Below, piece after piece: positions 54,260-64,000 of a stretch of DNA of 64,000 nt. The stretch comes from Atopsyche davidsoni (lineage: Eukaryota; Arthropoda; Insecta; Trichoptera; Hydrobiosidae). The DNA is taken from the NCBI GenBank assembly GCA_022113835.1, contig JAILWY010000015.1, forward strand, positions 3,978,001 through 4,042,000, read 5' to 3'. A program made the position numbers and the translations under genes. The notes beneath the pieces were generated by a model. The model saw nothing but the letters and a program-made list of their open reading frames with translations, made no database searches and was not told where the DNA came from. Within the stretch, counting starts at the first letter, position 1. Each line of letters opens with the position of its first letter.

Positions 54260-57200
54260 AATCTTGTAGCAATGACTGCCCGTGCTGGAGAGTCGAATGT
54301 CTCGCTGCGTTCTTGGGTGTTAACTGGACATCCAAGAACACCCAGGAACACCGATAAATATATTTATACCTCATTTAAAGTAACGATCTTCATAAAGAAA
54401 AAATGTATTCTATAATCATGCTAAACTTAATTTCAAAATATGCTATTATGTTACGCACAGTTTTTATTTTTAATATTCGATACATGTTTGTATGTAATGG
54501 TTTCATGAGTTTTTATTGCAGTGTATTCACACACACAAAAAGTTAATACGTCTACGTTTTTTTTTATTTTCGTTTTAAAAATACCGTATAACAGCTTTTA
54601 TTACAAATAATATTTTTAATAGAAGCAATACTTTCATACTTAATACCCAATAAAATGTCGGCCAAAATATTTCACTAGATGAGCAATTTACGGTATATTC
54701 GTATGTTTTATTCTATGAATGATTATATGTACGATTCTTGGGTATTGACAAGAAATGACAAACAAGCAATATCGCTGGGACCGAAACATGTACCGAAAAT
54801 TTGAAGCACCTCAACACCCAAGAAACTAAATCAACTTCATCAAATTATTTTGCCTATATTAAATGGACACTCTCATTCTGCAGTTAATGTTCTTTGTGTT
54901 TATAGAGCCAATCCTTCTATAAAATAAAACTGTAGTTTATAAACACTAAATACACAGCCGTATAACTTTACAACCCCATTATTGAACCAAAAGTAAGGAT
55001 CGTAAAATCTCAACGTATAAAAAAAACGACGAGTTCACTATGTTTAATATAATATTCAATTTAAATGAAAAGTACTGATTTTTAAGTAAAATTAAATATT
55101 TTTAAATGAATATTTCTTCCCATTATAATCCTTTTCAAGTTTGAAACATGAAATGATAAAGTTTTAAAAACTATTTTTTGGTGTAAATACTTTACGGCAT
55201 AAACTCGCAATTTCTACTAAGACAAGCCTTTATTTTTTTGTCTTTAAGAAGCATATATATTATATAGTATATGGTATAGTAACGATTAAAGCTATTTTTT
55301 TTAAAATATATTTTCTCATTCGCGTATGCTTACAATTCCGTTGATATCTAAGTATTTCGATGAGCACACTGAAATGTAAATAAGTTGTAAATCATCATCA
55401 AATATAATATGACGTCTGTTGTGATGACAATGACCGGGTTACAGAGGTCCCTCACCCAAAACCCAAAACCCGAACCCAATAAAACCATTACCTTTCTGTA
55501 CCTGCAGGCCTGGCTACACCGTAATCCGCGATCTGTTTCCTTACGAAATTAATACAATGGTTAAAACCTAAAAGCTAAGCGAGCTAATTTAACTACCGAG
55601 AAAATAGCTACAAACAAGTTATTGCATATATCAAGTACTTCCAAGGTTTATAATTAATTTTTGTATTATTCTTACATAATATACAGTGTGTGGGCATGGG
55701 TTGATTCATGTGGGGGTGTGTGTATGTGTGGGTGTTACTTAAGGTGTTTATATGGATGTGTGTACGCATAAATATATCAGAAGTTGTAAAAACGATAAAT
55801 AACATGAATCAATGATAAAAAAATTAATTTACTTACTCAAACTTTTTATATATTTTTATTAATCACTCAAAATATTTATTTATTTAACATTAGTTTCGCA
55901 CTTGTATAAAACGTTTAAATTTTCTTTTCGTTACAAATTAAAATTTCGACTACGAAATTTTCTTGAAACTTTTTTTTAGTCAAAAAATTTTTTTTTTTTA
56001 AGATGGACGACGATTTCATGCGATTTATTTTGGTTAAAAATACTGAACCCCATAAGTTTGATAACCCCTGGCGTAAAAGGACTTCAAATGCGTCCGCCGG
56101 TTCCAAGAACTCCGCCGCGCCATCCGCAGTGTTGTTTTTTTATTTTTATGTCCCCCTTGAAGCCGCTTGCATCTCAATCATTTCGGAGAATTCGTACTTC
56201 TGCGAAACGCGGTTTGGGGATCTGTGGGTTCGCCTCGATTTTGACGTGTGTTCTTTGAACTCCACCGTTTTGAAACATTTCATTATATATTTTTTCTAGT
56301 TATAACGTAACTGCTTGTATATTCTTGAAATATTTACTTAAATCAGAAAAATCAGCGGTGATTGTTTAAATCCACGGTTTTTATAATATATAATATTTTT
56401 TTTAGCTGTATATGTTTTCATTTGAAAGAATAACGGAGACTGGACATGTCGTGAAAGTATTTATTTGAAATGCTATTAATTCACTTCATTAACTTTTACA
56501 ATGGATTTACATTTAGTTTAAAATGGACATGTAATTAGTATAAATCTTTCGCGAATAGTGATGTAAGGCGATGCTGACCGCTCACGAGTCACGACTGTCA
56601 GATGTATTGCCTCGCTGAGGGGCAGTCGTGATCGGGTATTTTTATATACACGATCGATGATCTTCCATGGAGAGAATTTTCCACACGCACGACCGTCGAT
56701 ACTTGCGGGCTAAGTCTTCTTACTACATTATACAAGGTTTTAACATAAAATTGCTCCTGGAACATGCAGGGCGATTCAAAACTAATGGTATCTTGAGGCT
56801 GTATATCATATCTAAACCGATATGCTTATTGTATATTACTTAAGTAAAAAATTAAACAAAAACCATTATCACGGTCACTGTCGTTCACAACTCCTTAAAA
56901 ATATATTTTATGGTTTCATGGACTGATGCACTCAGAATACCATTTTCACGATCACGGTCGTTTAGAATTCCTGAAAATCGAAATCAAGGATCATCAATCG
57001 ATTTCGAATCAAATTAAAACATCTCATCAACTGCATCTTGCAGTCTTTATGCAGTCCAATTATCTCATGAGGCTCGCTGATCTGAACGTCATCTCGTTAT
57101 TTTTTAAGTGTGCCCTTCGCGATGTTGTTAACTTCAAATCAGCTTAATTTTTCTCCTCTTTTTTTCTCACATTCAGCGCTATCTTCATTAACTTCTTGAT

Positions 57201-57335
57201 CTCATTCAGATCGTTCTCCATTCTCTTTTTAACAGATGCTTTCCCACTCGTTTACTTTGCCTGACTAGCTGTTTACTTTTGAACTCCATATCTATATGCA
57301 TAAATTAAATGTGAGTAATTTCATTAACATTTTCA
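54260..57335. other. About 3 kb, no gene recognised
   Basis: Mostly AT-rich. Small patches: an imperfect hairpin gttcttgggtg/catccaagaac at 54310-54345; two CCCAAAA repeats at 55454-55470; a GC patch with cagatcgcggattacggtgt on the minus strand at 55500-55545; a TG-rich run at 55687-55765; a GC-richer block at 56050-56250 with an unrecognised 98-codon frame; and a palindromic-looking patch near 56570-56640. Confidence 0.4.
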
Positions 57336-57338
57336 CAC

Positions 57339-57705
57339 CTCCCCGCTCTCACCATTCTGCTGCTTGTGCATGGCTGCCATTATGTACCCTAAGCGTGTGT
57401 AAAGGATCGGTAAAGGAGTAGTGGACATGGAATGATTGTGAAGGGGTCTGCTCTGGAAGTACCTTGTCGAGGTGGGGGGCTTCTGCTATTGTTTCTGTAG
57501 CTTGCTGCAAATGAAGTATCAGTTCTAAACGCCAGAGCTTTGTAAGGAAATGATTATATAATAATGCTATTGGACAGCAGCAATATAAAACTGCAGTGTA
57601 GAAGGACCCGGGGACCTACTACACTATTTTCCCCTTAGAAAACCATGAACACTGGCTCAGCATGAGTATATGCTCAGTGAAATGGACGCCAACCTCTTCT
57701 ATTTG
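57339..57705 (+). mobile_element. SINE-like element, copy S4 (near full length)
   Basis: Starts cctccccgctctcaccattc and contains every family block (tgtgcatggctgccattatg, gatcggtaaaggagtagtgg, gctctggaagtaccttgtcg, taaacgccagagctttgtaa, ggacccggggacctac, aaaccatgaacactggctca). It ends within the shared LINE-like tail (gtgaaatggacgccaacctc). Best guide to the consensus. Confidence 0.75.
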
Positions 57706-57817
57706 TTTGGATAACAGTTTGTAATGATTGATGATTACGTGAGCTCGATTTTTGGGTCCGAATGCTGCGTAGTCAGGAAGCATACGGATGCAAGCATGGT
57801 TTAAGGACTGTATAAAT

Positions 57818-58177
57818 CATAGGTTCCCATAGACCCCTGCCTTACTAATATTGAATTTTTATAAAATTCATCAATTTCAAACATATTTTTGACATCCGAT
57901 ATACAGGGTGCGCCATATTTTATGTCGGTATGTAAACATTGAATATCTTTGACATTTATAAACCGATTGACTTAAATTAACATGTTTTGAAACATTAATT
58001 CAGTAACGCGCCGAAATAGTGACGCTGTACAATGAAAATAGTCGTTCAGTTGTGTTAAAAAATATCGTGGCCAACTCTTGTAGACCCCCATTTATAGTTC
58101 GTGGAATTTTTCGCTGTCATCGACCCCTTGCAGGGCAGAATCGACCACATCGATATCGACCACTTTGGGAACCCACG
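57818..58177 (-). mobile_element. hAT-type MITE, copy 3
   Basis: The left end CATAGGTTCCCATAGACCCC and the inverse of the right end CGTGGGTTCCCAAAGTGGTC form imperfect terminal repeats. The inner block atacagggtgcgccatattt also occurs at 4310 in copy 1. It has an internal insertion or different arrangement relative to copies 1 and 2. Flanking octamers do not match. Confidence 0.65.
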
Positions 58178-58299
58178 GTTTAGTAGATGGTCGGTGTCTT
58201 TGATAACCGATGAGTTGCACTCGAAGCATGGAGGTGCAGTCTTGGACTATGAGTAAGTTGCACTTCGGGCTGGGGAAATTTGTGACATGACGCTGAGTA

Positions 58300-58580
58300 G
58301 TCGCGAAGCATGCGGATGCAGCAGACTGCCGGCGCCCTGCACTCGGCTCGGTTCAAGGATTATTCAGATCCTCGGAGGCCGGGAGCGTCCCGGGCGGAGG
58401 AATCTGCGCTAGAGTGCGGGTATTTATATCGCCAAGGTTAGGTCTCGCCCTCCCTGTCTGGCGCCGCGTGGGCGCGAGCGAGCGAGAGGGACGCGCGACT
58501 GCAGCGGCGGTCAGAGGCGCGGACTGCAATGATGCATCGCAGGGGTGCGCGCGCGCGGCCCGCGAGCCCATATTACCTGC
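58300..58580. promoter_or_regulatory. CpG-rich island
   Basis: gccggcgccctgcactcggc, ctggcgccgcgtgggcgcga and gggtgcgcgcgcgcggcccg make this the second CpG-densest block of the window. Frames on both strands (77-83 codons) are composition artefacts. A TATTTATA-like element (gggtatttatatcg, about 58418-58431) precedes part of it. Possible promoter; orientation uncertain. Confidence 0.35.
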
Positions 58581-58652
58581 ACACAATATATATATTCAAT
58601 TATTTCATTATTTCACAAAAGCGTCACAAAAAAATCGAGGCTTTTTACTCGA

Positions 58653-59004
58653 AATACTTGAGTGATTTTCCACATTTTTGTTTTTATTAGTGACCGGTTT
58701 CGCCAACCTTTCACGTTGGCATTACCAAACAGAGTGAGATTTTATATAATAATAAGCAATTAGGTAAACAATTTTTAGAGGGAGAGGTTGTTGGAAAGAG
58801 AGAGAATGATTGTCAGGTGGTAAGGGCTAATGTGATTTTAATGTACCTGACAAGTGGAGGATTCTATATAATAGCAATTTTTTTAATATTAATGGGGTAA
58901 TTGTCTAAAGTAGTGGCTTTGGGGTGTAGCAGCAGTTATCCTGTGTCGGGGTTTTGTCCTGTAGTGTGTTTATCTGTAAAAATGTGGAAAATCACTCGAG
59001 TATT
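58653..59004. mobile_element. Foldback structure with 27-bp inverted ends and a Penelope-like motif
   Basis: AATACTTGAGTGATTTTCC onward (58653-58679) and 58978-59004 are inverse with one mismatch in 27. Just inside the left end the minus strand has a ccaac/ggttgg hairpin followed by CGAAACCGGTCAC. That resembles the terminal hammerhead-type region of Penelope-like elements, but the other core strand is not a clean CTGATGA. No reverse transcriptase was found. Class is tentative. Confidence 0.45.
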
Positions 59005-59019
59005 TTATTCAAAAATATT

Positions 59020-59070
59020 AAAATGAATTCCACCAAGTACTCTCTGTCAAAAATATTGAATTTCTTTTGC
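59020..59070 (+). repeat. Short repeat shared with 16381-16430
   Basis: ccaccaagtactctctgtca then aaaatattgaatttc matches the inner part of the hAT MITE at 16104. Origin is unknown. Confidence 0.6.
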
Positions 59071-59189
59071 ATAATAATAAAAATATTTTTTAAATCTATA
59101 TAAAACTACATATTCACTACGCGTATTTTATTTTGATTCCCATTATGAATACTTTGATAAAATATTGCGTGTTACTCACATCCCATTAT

Positions 59190-59400
59190 TATGGCATTGG
59201 CTGTCTGGAGGGGTGGTTGGCCGCGACTGGCCGAAGGCTGCGTCGGAGGTGAATGCTCTGAATGCAGCCGCACAGAGAGGCTTTGTTCAGCCCCCGCCCC
59301 CCCCGGCCTATCGTCACCCCCGGCGGAGACCAGTCCCTGCTCTACCTACAGCCGCGTCCAGAGCCTTCTAGAACCTTCCAGAACCTTCGGAAGGTTTGCT
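59190..59400. promoter_or_regulatory. GC-rich island
   Basis: ggttggccgcgactggccga, cagcccccgccccccccggc and cacccccggcggagaccagt. It ends with three near-repeats of agaaccttc at 59368-59391. Frames of 68-89 codons are unrecognised. Confidence 0.3.
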
Positions 59401-59539
59401 TTACTCACCCAAACTTTAAGTATCTCTACTACGTAAGATACTGCGTATTCAAAATATATCATTATATTAAACCATCTGCTTTTTTACTATATGTAATACA
59501 TAAATGCATATTATACTCAGCATATAACTAAAAAGCAGT

Positions 59540-60605
59540 AACATGCGGTTTATACACGTAATAAAGCATTGCTTGCCAAAAAAAAAAACAGTATTTTATC
59601 AAATTGAATACAATTGTTTTAACAGTGAGCGTTTTTGAGTCTTGGATCATTGGAAATAATTTATTAGGCTATTTTGTTGGTTATATTTAATTCAAGTACT
59701 TGAAGTAATTAGATAAAAAATCTTAAATAAATCATTTAATATTTATTGTACAGCCGTTTAACATGAATATCCTTAAAATTTATTTGAAATTATACATACC
59801 ATAAATAATATACGGTTAATTAAACCGTTTTGATTTGGCTTGGTGATAAATTTTGCAAGAGATAGAAAGGGTCATGGCGTCATGCTAGTCTCAAGACCAC
59901 TTTACATTTTATGATTTTATAGTTTCAGTGTTATAAATGCTGTAAAATCATAAAATAAGATGTTTATTTTTACGTCTTCAATAAAAAGTCTACTTAGTGT
60001 TTTTTTGTTGTTGTTAATAACAGCTTTGGTTTATATTACTGAGCTCGATTATCATTTAATTTAAAAAACATCCAACTTCGCGTAAATTTTTCAAAGAAAG
60101 TTTAATGAAAGATTATTGTTTATAAAAAATGTTATAAATTCTCTAATATAAAATCTCATTTAATTTAACGCTAAGTTTAATTTCTCAATATCAATTTCCT
60201 TCGTCCAATATTAATTAATATCGAACTAAAAATTCAAACCAAATATTGTACTTTAATTCCCATTAAAAGTACGAAAACGAAATACACGCAAGCGTTAATT
60301 AAATATGTATTAATTGGCAATAAACAAAAATAGATTAGGAGGACTCATACTAAATTATCTTCTATTCAAACTCAATCTTCCTCTGAATTAATATTCAACT
60401 CGTTGGAAACTTGGCGAACACTCTGTTTGACTTGAGGCCGGAACAAAATCTCTGAGTAAATAATTTCAACGTCTGGTCCAACTTATTCAACAACTTCTTT
60501 TAGTTAAATTACATTTTAGATTCCATCTGTTCGCATAGAAATCGCTCTTCCTGCACTACTGTTTAATTAGGATGATGAAAAACAGAGGTAGTTAAAATAT
60601 ATAAT
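59540..60605. other. AT-rich stretch, nothing recognised
   Basis: A 14-bp inverted pair attttatgatttta/taaaatcataaaat near 59907-59955 could form a hairpin. No gene. Confidence 0.45.
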
Positions 60606-60607
60606 AT

Positions 60608-60610
<3 letters not shown>

Positions 60611-60697
<87 letters not shown>
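60611..60697. repeat. (AT)n microsatellite, about 87 bp
   Basis: Pure AT dinucleotides. Confidence 0.97.
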
Positions 60698-60699
<2 letters not shown>

Positions 60700-60700
<1 letters not shown>

Positions 60701-61250
60701 TAAAATAATTGAGTAATGCTAAAGCACCATCTACGAGGCAGTAGCTTAACCACTAAAGCTAAATATCCAACTTACAGATTTAATATTCAATTATTTTTAT
60801 AGCACTGTCAAAATTTAAAGTATTAATTAAACAATAAATTCTTTATAATAATAAAAACACCATAAATATTATATATTGTTAAGTGTTTTGCTTGAATTAT
60901 ACAAGATTTTTGTAACGGTAGGATCAATTCCTGAAGACGGCTGAAACGTCGAAGACTTCAACTTAAAATACAACATTACACTCAATGCAATAACTATTTT
61001 AATAACAACGGCTGCTATAGCCTACGAATAAAATTAATATTTTCAATAGAATAAAATAATGCAATACTGTTATTTTTCTTGTGTATAGTAAAAATAAAGT
61101 TTTGATCAAAACTATATGGAAGCATTATATAAAGCGTTATGAAGATAATATAATGTGACTGGTTTCGTCTTCACTAGATTATAATGTTTTTTTTTTAGAA
61201 ATACATGACCTTCGTACTGCATGAATGAAACGCTTTCACATGATGTGATC
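60700..61250. other. No gene recognised
   Basis: cctgaagacggctgaaacgt at 60931 resembles a degenerate Penelope/hammerhead core but lacks a proper GAAA strand. The minus strand near 60745 has an A-box-like tagtggttaagc without a B box. Confidence 0.3.
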
Positions 61251-61259
61251 CGATTCACT

Positions 61260-61545
61260 TATGCAACAAAGCACTTGCAGTACTCTGCCCGGAAAGCTGC
61301 TTTCTCGCTGGTTCACCTCTGTTTACTACAAATTTGCAGATATCTCAGGGAGGACCACGGCCGGGTCCACGTCTGGTAATGCTGGGGTGGGTTTCCATTA
61401 AGAGTAAGTATTTAGGGGCAGTTTACCCCCGAGAGACGGGAGGGGACCTTTTACATCTGATTACGTCAGAGTGTTTCGTGACCTCCCGGGCACACTGCGA
61501 TTTTAGAGTGCATTAATTAATTCCATTTGAAATGGGGACGATTAC
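61260..61545. promoter_or_regulatory. GC-rich island with an exon-like segment on the plus strand
   Basis: Within the block a plus-strand acceptor (tgtttactacaaatttgcag) is followed by 64 bases (61340-61403) and a donor AAGA/GTAAGTATT. One frame is open (ISQGGPRPGPRLVMLGWVS). Also present are TTACGTCAG (CRE-like) and TGTTTAC (forkhead-like). It could be an exon, a conserved enhancer or neither; the protein is not recognised. Confidence 0.28.
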
Positions 61546-61785
61546 AAGTCACCTGGTTTCATTATTAGTAGCACGTAAGCATGAGAAGGTCTAGATGGTT
61601 TATATACACTGTTGATTTTTATATATATATTTATATAAAAACTGGTATATTTAATTAAAAAAAGGTATAAATTACTACCCTGGAAGTATAAGTGATTCAT
61701 ACATTCCGTATATAGTGCATATAAAGGCGCCTGTCTTTAAGTGGTCGTTTGGCACTGCGAGCAGCTCCTACTGCAGAACTTCGAA

Positions 61786-61792
<7 letters not shown>

Positions 61793-61842
<50 letters not shown>
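61793..61842. repeat. (AT)n tract with a central C
   Basis: About 50 bp of AT dinucleotides interrupted once. Confidence 0.95.
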
Positions 61843-62099
61843 ATATTATAAGCTATTGTTTATATTTAAGAATAGTTTAGTTAAAACAAGCATGCTAATC
61901 AGAACGAAAAGTATCAATTTGTACAAACGTCATACATGCTTGAAAAAATACTTTGTCTTTTTGTGATTTTTTTTTTAATTTAAAAAGGTATAGTAAAATG
62001 ATATTTTTTATAAAAAAATACACAAAAGAAAGCTATTTCATGTATTAAAAATACGTATTTAGGATGAAATACATTGTTCGACCCAGTACTAGGCTATTT

Positions 62100-62320
62100 G
62101 AAATCAGGCTATTATCTTAGCGGGCCGCTGTCGGAGCAAATATAAAAAGCACTTGAAAAGTTTCACCGCCGCTCTCATCTGGCTGCCGTGTTGGTGTTGC
62201 CATAGTGAAATGTTTTCCACATTTTCCAAGTTTTAATTTTCCCGGAAGGCTAATGGAATTACTTGCATTGCTGGCAATATTTGCAGTCCTGTTCAAAGGA
62301 GCATGAACAAAGCTTTCTTT
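62100..62320. promoter_or_regulatory. GC-richer island, possible conserved enhancer
   Basis: ttagcgggccgctgtcgg, CTCATCTGGCTGCCGTG, GTTGGTGTTGCCATAG, GGCTAATGGAATTACTTG (homeodomain cores) and GCTGGCAATATTTGC. Complex, non-repetitive and distinct from AT-rich flanks. No open frame. Confidence 0.3.
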
Positions 62321-62329
62321 AAGTAATGT

Positions 62330-63385
62330 TATTTATTCATGTTTTTGCCTTTGCATTCAAAGCAATATGAAGAAAGCACGCGATTAAATGTATACGTAAT
62401 AATTCAATTTATGGTTTTATGAATAATATATCAATTCAACTCTATTGTGTAATCGATTATTTTAATGATAAATCTGCACGTGTGTTTTCCAATGTGTTTT
62501 TCAATATATCTGTTAAAACACCAAAAATGTATATATTAAATTTACATAGTTGTTTTTTTTTGTATTTTATTAATATTAAAAATGATTGTGCTGCCCAGAT
62601 TCTGATCTTGTGCAGTACCAGAGAATTGCTTTGTGATTTTGCATACCAATTTACACCAAGAGTGGAAATGTACAAAAAGTTTGCCTGGAATATTCGTACC
62701 ACATCTAGGGCAGGGCTACGTGGAGATGAGATTAACAGATGTTAAGAAAAAACAAACTGCTGCATACAAAAAGCACCAAAATCAATTAAAATGCAAATCC
62801 TCTTTATATTTATACCTGTTCAAGTCATACCTGTGTATTAAATTTGAATTTGACGTAAACAAAAGTAGTGTTTTTATAGCGAAAATATTGCTTTTATTGT
62901 ATGATATGATATAGCAAGTATTCTTATTGCTGATAATTAAAATTGTTATACATTTAAGAGTAAAATAAACCAGTTATCGTCACCGTCTTTTTTTCAGATG
63001 TTCATCATTGTAAGCAGGAAGAGAGCACTGTGTGTTTTTGATTTATCAACAATTCCGGAGTATTTCACAACCTCCATGGCTTGCGATACTATCGATTATT
63101 ACTGAGAGAACATAGTCATAAAGCTTTGTATGGATTTGCAGTAATTTAATAGTACTGTCGTGCTCAAAATCCATAACAGTAAACCTAAATAATACTAAAC
63201 CATGGCGCGGTAACCGGCAGGAACAGGACAGACTAGCATGCGAAATCAAACAAAGATTTACGACCGATATCTAAAAAAATACTATCCGTTCCAGATAGAA
63301 ATGCTGATACTTAATTAATTATCATCAAAACAGTCGCTGACAATAAATAAACCACTGCAACAACAACAACCATGTATTTTGATAT
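62330..63385. other. No gene recognised
   Basis: A 108-codon frame at 62419-62745 and a 93-codon frame at 62633-62914 have no known motif and AT-driven composition. Confidence 0.4.
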
Positions 63386-63394
63386 TATGTATAC

Positions 63395-63490
63395 TCCTAA
63401 GTGTAGTCCTTGGGTCTTTAAAAACCGCAGTTTTATATTTGAAGGTATAGTCTGCGTATTGCTGCTGCCTAATAACATTATTATATAAAT
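63395..63490 (-). mobile_element. SINE-like element, copy S7 (middle part)
   Basis: On the minus strand it reads tatataataatgttattagg, cagcagcaatacgcagacta, taccttcaaatataaaactg, cggtttttaaagacccaagg. These are the central blocks of the family. Confidence 0.65.
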
Positions 63491-63494
63491 TGTG

Positions 63495-64000
63495 AACTTA
63501 TGTTCTGAGCTTTTTAATGGAAAGCCCAAAACACTTGCACAAAAGCAAAATTTTCCGATGTAATAGAATAATAATTCGTCTGTATAAGTATGTTGTGTGT
63601 AAAGTGAATCGGACATACACTTGATTTGGAATATATTCCTGGGTTCAATCAACGATGTACCCTTAAGTTATTAAAATATTTAATACAAGAGGGCTTCACA
63701 CGACCGATCGTTTAGTTAAGAGCCGCGCACTCAAATTTCACGGTTCTGAAATAATTATTATTTACACAGATATTGTGAGTATCAAAGATATCAACAAAAC
63801 TTTTTCCTATAATAGTTTCATAATTAGCTCAAATATATTTTACAAGTAAGTCAAGAATATTTATATTGCTTTAACGCAAATAAAACTCGTATTATACAGT
63901 TTTAATCCACAACCACACAGTAGTATTTTTTTAGAGAATATATTGATTTTTCATTGTTACCACCCAAGGAATTACTGTGGGTTTTAATGAGATTTTTACT
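63495..64000. other. AT-rich end of window, nothing recognised
   Basis: No coding or repeat structure was seen. Confidence 0.45.

Noticed and set aside
55450..55478. Two CCCAAAA repeats, ciliate-telomere-like
   Set aside because: Too short to be meaningful and nothing else suggests telomeric DNA.
60931..60960. cctgaagacggctgaaacg as a hammerhead ribozyme
   Set aside because: The stem can be drawn but the required GAAA strand and cleavage site are not present in order.

Overview
The window looks like gene-poor nuclear DNA from an arthropod, most likely an insect. It is AT-rich (about one third G+C by eye) and has no operons, no rRNA and no long open reading frame. It is packed with degraded insect-type transposons, including mariner, hAT-like and pogo-like elements, a non-LTR retrotransposon with a tail-sharing partner, and many MITEs. 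I cannot place the order: the transposon types fit several insect groups and no host gene is recognised. No intact protein-coding gene can be supported. The only firm host gene is a tRNA-Phe(GAA) at 38367-38439 on the minus strand.

Layout. 0-9 kb: scattered 3-prime fragments of one non-LTR retrotransposon, foldback MITEs around a long (AT)n tract, and a hAT-type MITE. 9.9-10.9 kb: tandem array T1. 11-16 kb: AT-rich sequence without recognisable features. 16.1-19.5 kb: a transposon cluster with a hAT MITE carrying an 8-bp target duplication, nested hairpins, a pogo-like MITE, and a 2,200-bp hAT-like transposon with 14-bp terminal repeats, a perfect 8-bp target duplication and a decayed transposase. 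21.2-21.75 kb: an internally deleted mariner. 25-28 kb: more retrotransposon and foldback copies. 29.6-32.2 kb: tandem arrays T2 and T3, the latter split by a TTAA-flanked MITE. 34.9-35.4 kb: a SINE-like copy, then a 128-bp near-perfect palindrome. 38-41 kb: the tRNA and several GC-richer islands with regulatory motifs. 41.5-43.0 kb: array T4. 47.9-50.4 kb: a strong CpG-rich island abutting array T5. 51.5 kb: a possible short minus-strand exon. 53-64 kb: further islands, MITEs and SINE-like copies.

Overall reading (inference): this could be intergenic or intronic sequence beside a gene with long introns. Islands of higher G+C containing homeodomain, POU, AP-1, Sox and PHO/YY1-like motifs stand out from the AT-rich background. 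The minus strand also carries acceptor-donor (ratchet-like) junctions near 19,555 and 2,186 and a candidate exon at 51,523-51,563. None of this is proven, and comparable weak exon-like signals also occur on the plus strand.

The most notable structural points are the recent-looking 63-bp-arm palindrome, five separate 120-400-bp-period arrays of which four start beside a GC-rich segment, the 3-prime tail shared by a LINE and a SINE-like family, and the nested insertions that give a relative order of events.
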